Positions 1-6,454 of a stretch of DNA of 13,532 nucleotides are shown here, piece by piece. Position 1 is the stretch's first letter, and the number at the start of each line of letters is the position of its first letter. Where the stretch lies: the NCBI GenBank assembly GCA_038231615.1, contig JBBRLA010000167.1, positions 1-13,532 of the forward strand, in the 5' to 3' direction. Under the pieces are notes generated by a model that worked only from the letters and a program-made list of their open reading frames with translations, ran no database searches and was not told the DNA's origin. The translations under genes and the position numbers were made by a program. The DNA comes from JBBRLA01 sp038231615 (GTDB lineage Bacteria; Myxococcota_A; Polyangia; Palsa-1104; JAEUJZ01).

Positions 1-154
1 ACAATCGCGAAGCGCCGCAGGCGCCGCGGTTCATAGCAGCGCCGCAGGCGCCGCGGTTCATAGCAGCGCCGCAGGCGCCGCGGTTCATAGCAGCGCCGCA
101 GGCGCCGCGGTTCATAGCAGCGCCGCAGGCGCCGCGGTTCATAGCAGCGCCGCA
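1..154 (+). repeat. 27-bp tandem repeat array, five perfect copies plus partial ends
   Basis: Five identical 27-bp units occupy 11-37, 38-64, 65-91, 92-118 and 119-145, with a 9-base partial copy at 146-154. Each unit begins AGCGCCGCAGGCGCCGCGGT and ends TTCATAGC. It contains the small dyad GCGCC-GCA-GGCGC and the palindrome CCGCGG. Bases 1-10 (ACAATCGCGA) are not part of the unit but match the left flank of the copy at 7367, so the homology begins before the tandem units. Because 27 is divisible by three, plus-strand frames 2 and 3 stay open through the array. Frame 3 reads APQAPRFIA repeats, the same frame used by the copy inside the DUF3999-like gene. Whether the array is intergenic or the tail of an upstream gene cannot be decided from this window. 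Confidence 0.95.
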
Positions 155-166
155 CACCAGCCCGAC

Positions 167-217
167 ATGTGAGGATGCTGGTCGGGACGCCGGACCAGGT
201 AGTGACAGCCCTCACAT
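167..217. other. nested inverted repeat (potential stem-loop)
   Basis: The outer arms are ATGTGAGG (167-174) and CCTCACAT (210-217), a perfect 8-bp dyad. Inside it CTGGTC (178-183) pairs with GACCAG (193-198), extended by GG (184-185) against CC (190-191) with one bulged G. No T-run follows, so it is not a typical intrinsic terminator. It could be a leader structure, a terminator of another kind for an upstream gene, or a protein-binding dyad. The role is unknown. Confidence 0.45.
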
Positions 218-223
218 TTGGTC

Positions 224-253
224 TTGCCAGGGTCGCCTGCAATTGAGTATCCT
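224..253 (+). promoter_or_regulatory. possible sigma-70 promoter for the 344-1438 gene
   Basis: TTGCCA (224-229) matches 5 of 6 of the -35 consensus. TATCCT (248-253) matches 4 of 6 of the -10 consensus. The spacer is 18 bp. Transcription would begin near 260, about 85 bases upstream of the TTG start at 344. The matches are moderate, so this is a candidate only. Confidence 0.3.
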
Positions 254-330
254 GCTGGGGCATTTCCCCTGTGCTTCCGATGATTCCGGCTGACGGCTAC
301 CGGCCATCGGCACCAGGGACACGCCCTGAC

Positions 331-336
331 AAGGAG
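331..336 (+). promoter_or_regulatory. ribosome binding site that fixes a TTG start
   Basis: AAGGAG lies 7 bases before the TTG at 344. The TTG opens a signal peptide. No in-frame ATG gives a signal peptide with such a site, so the RBS decides the start. Confidence 0.75.
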
Positions 337-343
337 TACGACA

Positions 344-1438
344 TTGCGGCTGGCATTCCTTCTGTCTTTCGTGGGGTCTCTCTTCGCCGGTGTCTGTTTC
401 CCGGGCCAGGCCCGGGCCGGAATGATGGTCATCCAGAACGACCAGCTCCCGGACAGCGGGACCGTCATGGTGGCGCAGGAGGGCACGTTCGCCAAGGGAG
501 AGGGGGTCGGGGTGACCTTCAACGGCCTGTCGAAGTACGCGCCCTATCAGATCGTCGGCGTCGAGTTCTTCATCGGCGGCGGCGGCAACGCGACGGTGAC
601 CACGGGCGTGTACCGGGAAAGCGGACAGGCGGCGCCGGGGACCAAACTTGGCGAGATGGCGGCCATGGTCGAGGGCACCACCATGTTCTTTCAGGAACTC
701 GACCTGCCGAGTCCCGTGTCCTCCAGCGAGGATTCGCTGCGGGTGACCGCTTTCACCGATACCGATACGCTCCCGAGCGGTATCCAGTTCCTGGCCGACC
801 CGATGACCGCCTCGGACAAGCGCACCACCATCTGCGCTTATTTGCCCAAGGCGCCATGCACCTGGCAATACGCCACCTCGCTGTTCATCAAACACGCCTG
901 GCTGATCCGGCTGATCATCTCGAGCGACGGCATCCTCGGCACGCCGGACGGCGGCAGTCCCGACGGCGGCAAGCCCGACGGCGGCACCGGCATGGGGGGC
1001 GCTCCCCAAGTGGACTCGATCACTCCGGCGACGTTGCCTGCGGGCATGGGCGGCGCCGCCGTCATTTTGGGCAAGAACTTCGCCAACGGCAACCCCGGTT
1101 CCACGGTGACCCTGGACGGGCCGCAGGGACCGACGGTGATTTCCGGCGTCCTGGTGAACGACGTCGGCACCATCAAGATACAGATCCCCGCGGCGCTCCC
1201 TGCGGGGACGTATAATGTCATCGTGGGCAACCCCAACGGGCAGAAGGGCATGCTGACCGCCGGCCTGACCATCAGCCAGGGCCAGGCCAGCGGCTGCAAC
1301 GCCGGCACTGGCGCCGGCACTGGCGCGGTGGGCAGCCTTCTTTTGGCCTTGCTGCTGGTCGAGGGACCGCGGCGCCTACGGCGCTTCGCGATACATGGAC
1401 CGCGGCACTTGGCGGGCCTGCGGCGTCAGCGGTCATGA
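344..1438 (+). CDS. exported IPT/TIG-domain protein with MYXO-CTERM sorting tail
   Basis: This 364-residue protein starts at TTG behind AAGGAG. Residues 1-25 form a Sec signal peptide ending in ARA. Residues 27-195 are a beta-rich region I do not recognise. A PDGG-repeat linker (about 201-219) leads to an IPT/TIG-type immunoglobulin-like domain (about 221-310), seen in VDSITPATLPAG, ILGKNF and the closing YNVIVGNPNG. The end is Gly-Cys (317-318), a small Gly/Thr/Ala stretch, the hydrophobic LLLALLL, then an Arg cluster. This is the MYXO-CTERM plan, which in Myxococcota directs processing by a rhombosortase/myxosortase-type protease and surface attachment. The post-membrane tail is long (about 26 residues). 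Residues 341-355 are encoded by an inverted copy of the dispersed repeat seen at the left edge. The stop overlaps the next start as ATGA, suggesting translational coupling. The fold and sorting are well supported; the biological role is unknown. Confidence 0.85.
   Translation: MRLAFLLSFVGSLFAGVCFPGQARAGMMVIQNDQLPDSGTVMVAQEGTFAKGEGVGVTFNGLSKYAPYQIVGVEFFIGGGGNATVTTGVYRESGQAAPGTKLGEMAAMVEGTTMFFQELDLPSPVSSSEDSLRVTAFTDTDTLPSGIQFLADPMTASDKRTTICAYLPKAPCTWQYATSLFIKHAWLIRLIISSDGILGTPDGGSPDGGKPDGGTGMGGAPQVDSITPATLPAGMGGAAVILGKNFANGNPGSTVTLDGPQGPTVISGVLVNDVGTIKIQIPAALPAGTYNVIVGNPNGQKGMLTAGLTISQGQASGCNAGTGAGTGAVGSLLLALLLVEGPRRLRRFAIHGPRHLAGLRRQRS
1365..1406 (-). repeat. inverted copy of the dispersed GCGAAGCGCC repeat, inside a coding region
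   Basis: Read on the minus strand, the segment contains ATCGCGAAGCGCCGTAGG followed by CGCCGCGGTCC. It matches the copy at the window start at 27 of 30 positions. A second partial unit (minus-strand GCCGCGGTCCAT, 1395-1406) abuts it, so the copy is again partly tandem. It lies in the last 75 bases of the MYXO-CTERM gene and encodes its Arg-rich tail. Confidence 0.8.
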
Positions 1439-2919
1439 CCCGGCAGCGCGGGCGTCTGTGGGTGCAGCGGGTCGCCCAATCCATGCTGGCCTGCGGGCTT
1501 GTGGCCGGCGGTTTTCTCGGCTGCGGCGCTGGCAGCTCGTCGATGGACATGAATGGGGACGGCCCGCCCGCCAAGCCCCCGGAGCCGATGCAGCTCACTG
1601 CCGGGACGGACCTGCACCTGATCGTTGCCTGGACGCCCGACGTCCTTTTGGTGGGGCAGGGCGCGACGCGGCCCCTGGACAAGCACAAGTGGGACGCCCT
1701 GTACCGGCTGCCGGCGGCGGGCGGGGACCTGGAGCGCCTGGCGCAGGACGTCTACGGCGTGCGCTTTCTGCGGCAGGGAACCGGGCGGCCCGCCGTGGTC
1801 TCGTATTCGGTGCCGATGGATTCCCGCCCCCAGGACCTGCACAGCATCGGCAGGCTTTTCCTGTGCTGGCCGGGGCAGGCGCCCAGGGAGGTGCAGGCCA
1901 AGGACGGGCGGCTGGTCTGGCAGCCGGCGGTGTTCTCGCCGGACGGGGCGTACCTGCTGAGTTACGGAATCAACCCCGACCTGATCAAGCAAAACCGCTT
2001 CAGCATCGACGTGACCGAGGTGGCCACGGGCACGTCGCGGCAATTGGGCACGGCGCTGGCGGTGGCCGTGCCGCGCTGGTTCGGCTTCGGCGGGACCGGG
2101 CCGCGCTACGTGGAACTGCCGGGCATCAGCGACATCCCCTTCGCCGCTTTCCGGCTGGACCAGGAGCCGTCCCCCATCATCCTGCCCGGACGGATGAGTG
2201 GCATCCTGCCCGATGGACGGGCCGTGACGGAAGGCGACTCGCTACAGGGGCAGGAGCTGCGTCCGGGGGCGACGCCCACCCAGCTGGCCGACGGGCCCAT
2301 CGTGGACTACTCGAGCTTTGTGTACGACGGCCTGGCCTACTTCATCCGCGCCCAGGCGGGGATGCTGGGGACGCTTGTGCGCCTGGGCAAGGACGGGAAG
2401 GAACAGACGGTGTTGCCGCGGGCCGCCTCGCTGTGGGGCCTGGCCGTCGACGTGCCCCTGGCCTACCTGTCGGACGCGGACCCGGCGGCCGGAGCAAATG
2501 ACATGCTGGCGCTGGATCTGGTCGGGCTCGGCACCACGCGGATCTCGGCAGAGCCGGTCACCGAGCGCAGGCCGCTGCCCGGCGGCGGGGTAATCGTGTA
2601 CAAGGCTTTATCGCAGCATCCCTACGTCTGGCTGCCGGGACAGAAGGCGGCCACCTCGATCGACGACAATGCCGGGCAGGTCATCCAGGTCAGAGGCGGG
2701 CGCTTCGCGGTCCTGGAACAGCCGCTGATCGACAAGACGGTGGTGGCGGGCACCCTGCGCGTCGCCATCATCGGCGGCCAGACCGGGCCGGCGCTGACCA
2801 CCGGCGTCGAGTTCATCGACACGCTGGAGGGCGAGCCGGACGGGGCGAATCTGGTCTACTCGGTGATCGCCAGCGGTGCGGGTCGTGCCCAGGGAATCTG
2901 GCGCCAGCCAGTGCCTTGA
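1435..2919 (+). CDS. beta-propeller (TolB/PD40-like) lipoprotein
   Basis: This 494-residue protein begins in an ATGA overlap with the upstream gene. Coupling rather than a strong Shine-Dalgarno probably drives initiation. The N-terminus has a basic region (MTRQRGR), a hydrophobic stretch and a cysteine at residue 30 in GGFLGC. That is an imperfect lipobox, so lipidation is likely but not certain. A low-complexity Ser/Met/Gly/Pro spacer (31-52) follows. The remainder has repeated short beta-strand blocks such as VFSPDGAYLL (about 166-175), a PD40/WD40-like propeller motif, plus blocks of the type VATGTSRQLG and RLGKDGKEQT. No catalytic motif is visible. An in-frame ATG at 1483 is an alternative start, but it would shorten the signal peptide and remove its basic region. 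Position after a surface-sorted protein suggests an envelope partner. Specific ligand or substrate is unknown. Confidence 0.8.
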   Translation: MTRQRGRLWVQRVAQSMLACGLVAGGFLGCGAGSSSMDMNGDGPPAKPPEPMQLTAGTDLHLIVAWTPDVLLVGQGATRPLDKHKWDALYRLPAAGGDLERLAQDVYGVRFLRQGTGRPAVVSYSVPMDSRPQDLHSIGRLFLCWPGQAPREVQAKDGRLVWQPAVFSPDGAYLLSYGINPDLIKQNRFSIDVTEVATGTSRQLGTALAVAVPRWFGFGGTGPRYVELPGISDIPFAAFRLDQEPSPIILPGRMSGILPDGRAVTEGDSLQGQELRPGATPTQLADGPIVDYSSFVYDGLAYFIRAQAGMLGTLVRLGKDGKEQTVLPRAASLWGLAVDVPLAYLSDADPAAGANDMLALDLVGLGTTRISAEPVTERRPLPGGGVIVYKALSQHPYVWLPGQKAATSIDDNAGQVIQVRGGRFAVLEQPLIDKTVVAGTLRVAIIGGQTGPALTTGVEFIDTLEGEPDGANLVYSVIASGAGRAQGIWRQPVP

Positions 2920-3004
2920 AAGCCCCCAGAAAGTCCCCTGAGAGCCCCCATGAGTAAAAAGGTCGGGCCGGTGTACGATGGGGGCCACAGGAGCAGGTCC
3001 ATTC

Positions 3005-6000
3005 ATGGAAGCAATCTTCGGCCTTCTGGCGCTGGCCTTCGTGGTGGCGCCATTTGTCGGCCTGTTCACGGCGTTAGGCAGCAAAAAGCGCGTCGAGGGA
3101 CTCGACCTCAAGGTGAACGGGTTGGAGCTTCAGGTCAACCTGCTCCAGCGTCGGCTGCGTGAGGTGATCGAAGCGCAGCCGCGCCTGTCCGCCCCCCAGC
3201 CGGCCCCTCCGTTCATCGATAGCGCACAGCGAAGCGGAGCGCCGTTCATCGATGGAAGAGCGGCCCCTCCGTTCCCCGATGAAAGAGCGGTCCCGCTTCC
3301 CGATGAAAGAGCGGCCCCGCTCCCCGATGGCTCGGTCTCCGCCGCCGCCCTGTACAATGCGGCCGATCTGGGCGCTGCACCGAAACACGAACCTGCCCCG
3401 GCGGGCGTTTCACCGCAACACAAACCTGCCCCGGCGGGTGTTTCATCGCAACACGAACTCGCCCCGGTTGCACCGCAACACGAACCCGCCCCGGTGGGCG
3501 CCGCACCGCAACACGAACCCGCCCCAGTGGGCACCGCACCGCAACACGAACCCGCCTATGCGGGCGCCGCACCGCAACACGAACCCGCCCATGCGGGCGC
3601 CGCACCGCAACACGAACCCGCCCCGGTGGGCGCCGCACCGCAACACGAACCCGCCCCGGTGGGCGCCGCACCGCAACACGAACCTGCCCCGGCGGGCCTT
3701 CCTCCATGGGAAGCCGCCCCTTTGCCGCCCGGGAACGACCCGCCCCCGATCAAGCCGGCCTTCGACATCGAGGCCCTCCTCGGCGTCCGTGGCGCCGCCT
3801 GGGTGGGGGCCATCGCCCTGGTCATCGCCGGCACCCTTTTCGCCAAGTACTCCATCGAGAACAACCTCATTCCGCCGCCGGTCCGCATCGCCCTGATCCT
3901 GCTTTTCGGCATCGCCGCCCTGGTGGTCTCCGAGGTCGGCCTGCGCCGAGGCTACGCCACCACCGCCAACGCCACCTGCGGCGCCGGGGTGGCCCTGCTC
4001 TACGCCGGCTTCTTTGCCGCACACGGTCTGTACCACCTGCTCTCCCTGCCGCCGACCTTCGCTCTGATGGCCCTCACCACCGCGGTGGCCTGCCTGCTGG
4101 CGATTCGCCACGACGCCCTCTTCATCGCCGCGCTGGGCCTCCTGGGCGGCTTTGCCACCCCGCTGGTACTCTCGACGGGACAGGACCGGCCGATCGGGCT
4201 CTTTTCGTACATCCTGCTGCTCGACCTGGGCCTTCTTACATTGGCCGTGCGCAAGGGCTGGGACCGCCTGGCCAACCTGAGTTTGATCGCCACCCTGCTG
4301 GTCGAAGCCGTGTGGTTCGGGAAGTACGGCACCCCGGAAAAGATGCCCCTCGTGGTGATCATCTTCACCCTCTTCGCCCTGGTCTATCTGATCCTGCCAT
4401 CGCTGGTCCCACCCGATCCGGGCAAGCCGCACCGGAACCTGCAAAGGGGCGCGATGCTCGCCGGCCTTTACCCCTTCGCCTTGGCGTTCTACATGACCGG
4501 GCGCGCCGAATACGCGGCCCATTATCCGCTGCTCTTCGCCTTCGTCGCCTGCCTGGCCGTGGCCATCGTGGTGGTGTCGATGCTGCGCGGGCAGGGCGGC
4601 TTGCTCGTCGGCGGCGCCGTGGCCACCGTTCTGACCCTGCTCTCGTGGGAGGGGCAGCACTTGGTCGCGGGCGAAGCCATTCCGGTGACCCTCATCGCCA
4701 TCGCCCTGTGCCTGCTTTTCAACCTGCCCGGGCGCCTGTCCCGGCTGCCGTTCCTGGCCGGGCGTGCTCCGGCGGCCCCGCTGCCGGACGTCTCGGGGCT
4801 TGTCGCTGGAGTGGGCCTGCTGCTCTTTGCCGGCTCCCTGGTGGATCGCGGGTTTGGCGAGCCGCCCTGGGCCTTCCTGCTGCTCTGCGCCGCCCTTTTC
4901 GCCCTGTGCTGGGAGCGTGGTGTCGCGCCGGCCTTCGTCGCGGTCCGGGTGCTCGGCCCGCTGGCCCTTGCCGGCCTGATGCAGTTCTGGTTCTTGCACG
5001 CCACCACCGGCGAGACCCTGCTGCGCAACCTCAGCCTGCCCTTGCTCTTGGCGCTGGCCTCGTCGGTCCTTTCCCTCCTGCGCGAGCGGCCGGCCGCGGC
5101 ACCCGGCGGGCGCATCGGCCCCGCCGAGGCAGGTGCTCTCTTTGCGACGGGGCTGGCGTTCCTGGGCATCTTCCTGTGCCTGCGCACCCGGGAATTGGGC
5201 GCCGATCCGCGACCGCTCTTCGCCGCGGTGGCGGTGCTGGAGGCGCTGCTCATCAGCGCGGCCCTGCGTCGCGGCGCCACCTGGCTTTTGCCGTTGGCCC
5301 TGGTGCTTTGCGCGGGGCTCTGCACCGCCTGGCACCAGACCTACTTTCAGCGCCCGGACCTGCCGGTGGTGCTGCCGGCCTACGGCTTTTTCTATCTGAT
5401 GTTCCTGGTCTTGCCCTTTCTCCTGCCAGCGTCCCGCTCGCAGCTTCTGGCGCATCGGCGTGGCCCCTGGGTGGCCTCGGCGCTTTCCGGGCCGCTCTTC
5501 TTCCTGGTGCTCTACCACGCGGTGGTGGCGGCCGGGGGCCAGGACTTCATCGGCGCTTTGCCGGTGCTCTTGGCGGCGCTATCCGTGGGCGGGCTTTTCG
5601 GGGTGCGTCGGCGCTTTGGCGAGGCGCAGCCCGGGGAGGGCCCGGCCGCCCAGGCGGCACGATTGCGCAATCTCTCGCTCTTTGCCGCGGTGGCCTTGGG
5701 CTTCATCGGGCTGGCGATCCCCCTGCAACTCTCGCGGCAGTGGGTCAGCATCGGCTGGGCGATCCAGGCGGCGGCGGTGCTCTGGCTCTACCGGCGGCTG
5801 CCCCACCCAGGGCTGAAATATTTCGCCCTCTTGCTGTACGCCGCCGTGGGCATCCGCCTTCTGTTCAACGCCGCGATCTTCGCCTACGAGCCACGGGGCC
5901 TGCCGATCCTGAACTGGATTCTGTACACCTACGGCGTGTCCGCCGCCTGCTGCCTGGTGGGCGCGGCGTTCCTGGGCCCGGTGGAAGACCGGCACATGTT

Positions 6001-6454
6001 GCAGTGGGAGCGCGAACGCTTCTACCCCGGGTCGGTGCGGCTGGCGGCCATCTTCCGGCTGCTCGGGCTTTTGCTCCTCTTTGCCCTCATCAACCTGGAA
6101 ATCGCCGACACGTTCTCCACCGGCCGCTACCTGGAGTTCGACTGGCACCGACAGTACGCCCGCGACCTGACCGCCTCGGTGGCATGGGGCCTTTATGCCC
6201 TGATCCTTCTGGGCATCGGCATGTGGCGCGCGGCGCGCTCGCTGCGCTTCATCTCCCTGGGCTTCCTGCTGCTGACCATCGCAAAGGTGTTCCTCTATGA
6301 TCTGTCCAGCCTGAAGGGGCTTTACCAGGTGCTCTCGTTCCTCGGGCTGGCGGCGTCGCTCATCCTGGTGTCGCTGCTCTACCAGCGCTTCGTGTTCCGC
6401 AAGATCCCGCCCAGACCGGCCGCCCCCGCCGCCTCCCAGGAAGACCCTCGATGA
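3005..6454 (+). CDS. DUF2339 family polytopic membrane protein with repeat-expanded linker
   Basis: This 1149-residue protein starts at ATG 3005, with AGGAG at 2989-2993 (11 bases upstream). An in-frame ATG at 2978 would add nine residues but lacks a good ribosome site, and family members usually open directly with a membrane helix. Residues 1-25 are transmembrane. Residues 26-57 are charged and coiled-coil-like, followed by a Pro-rich linker to about 252 (two repeat types, listed separately). The membrane core runs from about 260 to 1135 with more than twenty hydrophobic helices. Family hallmarks are WVGAIALVIAGTLFAKY (266-282), the GY and CGAGVALLYAGF region (316-336) and GLLGGFATPLVLSTG (378-392). 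DUF2339 proteins have no established biochemical function. The basic residues after helix 1 (SKKR) predict a cytoplasmic linker. At its 3' end the gene overlaps the DUF3999-like gene by ATGA, a known pairing. The linker makes the protein longer than I would expect for this family. Confidence 0.9.
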   Translation: MEAIFGLLALAFVVAPFVGLFTALGSKKRVEGLDLKVNGLELQVNLLQRRLREVIEAQPRLSAPQPAPPFIDSAQRSGAPFIDGRAAPPFPDERAVPLPDERAAPLPDGSVSAAALYNAADLGAAPKHEPAPAGVSPQHKPAPAGVSSQHELAPVAPQHEPAPVGAAPQHEPAPVGTAPQHEPAYAGAAPQHEPAHAGAAPQHEPAPVGAAPQHEPAPVGAAPQHEPAPAGLPPWEAAPLPPGNDPPPIKPAFDIEALLGVRGAAWVGAIALVIAGTLFAKYSIENNLIPPPVRIALILLFGIAALVVSEVGLRRGYATTANATCGAGVALLYAGFFAAHGLYHLLSLPPTFALMALTTAVACLLAIRHDALFIAALGLLGGFATPLVLSTGQDRPIGLFSYILLLDLGLLTLAVRKGWDRLANLSLIATLLVEAVWFGKYGTPEKMPLVVIIFTLFALVYLILPSLVPPDPGKPHRNLQRGAMLAGLYPFALAFYMTGRAEYAAHYPLLFAFVACLAVAIVVVSMLRGQGGLLVGGAVATVLTLLSWEGQHLVAGEAIPVTLIAIALCLLFNLPGRLSRLPFLAGRAPAAPLPDVSGLVAGVGLLLFAGSLVDRGFGEPPWAFLLLCAALFALCWERGVAPAFVAVRVLGPLALAGLMQFWFLHATTGETLLRNLSLPLLLALASSVLSLLRERPAAAPGGRIGPAEAGALFATGLAFLGIFLCLRTRELGADPRPLFAAVAVLEALLISAALRRGATWLLPLALVLCAGLCTAWHQTYFQRPDLPVVLPAYGFFYLMFLVLPFLLPASRSQLLAHRRGPWVASALSGPLFFLVLYHAVVAAGGQDFIGALPVLLAALSVGGLFGVRRRFGEAQPGEGPAAQAARLRNLSLFAAVALGFIGLAIPLQLSRQWVSIGWAIQAAAVLWLYRRLPHPGLKYFALLLYAAVGIRLLFNAAIFAYEPRGLPILNWILYTYGVSAACCLVGAAFLGPVEDRHMLQWERERFYPGSVRLAAIFRLLGLLLLFALINLEIADTFSTGRYLEFDWHRQYARDLTASVAWGLYALILLGIGMWRAARSLRFISLGFLLLTIAKVFLYDLSSLKGLYQVLSFLGLAASLILVSLLYQRFVFRKIPPRPAAPAASQEDPR
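3203..3331 (+). repeat. degenerate proline-rich coding repeats (APPFID / APLPDER)
   Basis: Inside the DUF2339 gene, residues 67-109 consist of five related blocks: APPFID, APFIDG, APPFPDERA, VPLPDERA and APLPDG. At DNA level TTCATCGAT occurs twice and CCCGATGAAAGAGCGG twice. The units differ in length by multiples of three, so the frame is kept. Confidence 0.7.
3229..3253 (+). repeat. possible degenerate copy of the dispersed repeat
   Basis: GCGAAGCGGAGCGCCG followed by TTCATCGAT aligns with the left-edge repeat (GCGAAGCGCCGCAGGCGCCG, then CGGTTCAT) if two short gaps are allowed. It keeps GCGAAGCG, GCGCCG and TTCAT in order. The match is weaker than the other copies and chance similarity in GC-rich DNA is possible. 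Confidence 0.35.
3380..3697 (+). repeat. 33-bp coding minisatellite, ten units of an 11-residue Pro/His/Glu repeat
   Basis: Within the DUF2339 gene, residues 126-231 are ten copies of PQHEPAPxGAA. One unit, the third, is shortened to nine residues, and the last is trimmed where the linker resumes. The DNA core CCGCAACACGAACCCGCCCC is nearly invariant, including synonymous positions, while the Val/Ala/Tyr/His positions vary. Conservation at silent positions points to recent unit duplication by slippage or unequal exchange. Each unit carries one His and one Glu. The array produces long open frames in other frames and on the minus strand, which are not genes. Confidence 0.95.
6438..6443 (+). promoter_or_regulatory. 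ribosome binding site within the end of the DUF2339 gene
   Basis: AGGAAG lies 7 bases before the ATG at 6451, inside the last codons of the upstream gene. It supports independent plus coupled initiation of the DUF3999-like gene. Confidence 0.65.

Noticed and set aside
1..154. The tandem array as a CRISPR.
   Set aside because: Units are contiguous with no spacers, and no cas genes are present.
257..269. GGGG-CATTT-CCCC as a terminator or operator.
   Set aside because: Only a 4-bp stem without a T-run; expected often in GC-rich DNA.
3..293. Plus-strand frame 3 open from the window edge through the repeats (APQAPRFIA units then a Cys/Asp/Gly-containing tail), possibly the end of an upstream gene.
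   Set aside because: Frame 2 is also open through the array because the unit is 27 bp, no start or domain is visible, and the tail after 154 crosses the nested dyad and proposed promoter. It cannot be separated from chance without sequence to the left.
3443..5518. Long minus-strand open frame (691 residues) opposite the DUF2339 gene.
   Set aside because: It is a shadow of GC-rich coding sequence: Gln/Gly/Arg/Glu-rich, no fold, and its repeats are the reverse of the 33-bp minisatellite. The plus-strand frame has clear membrane-helix periodicity and family motifs.
3706..6300. Plus-strand frame of 864 residues overlapping the DUF2339 gene.
   Set aside because: Arg/Pro/Gly-rich composition typical of an out-of-frame reading of GC-rich DNA.
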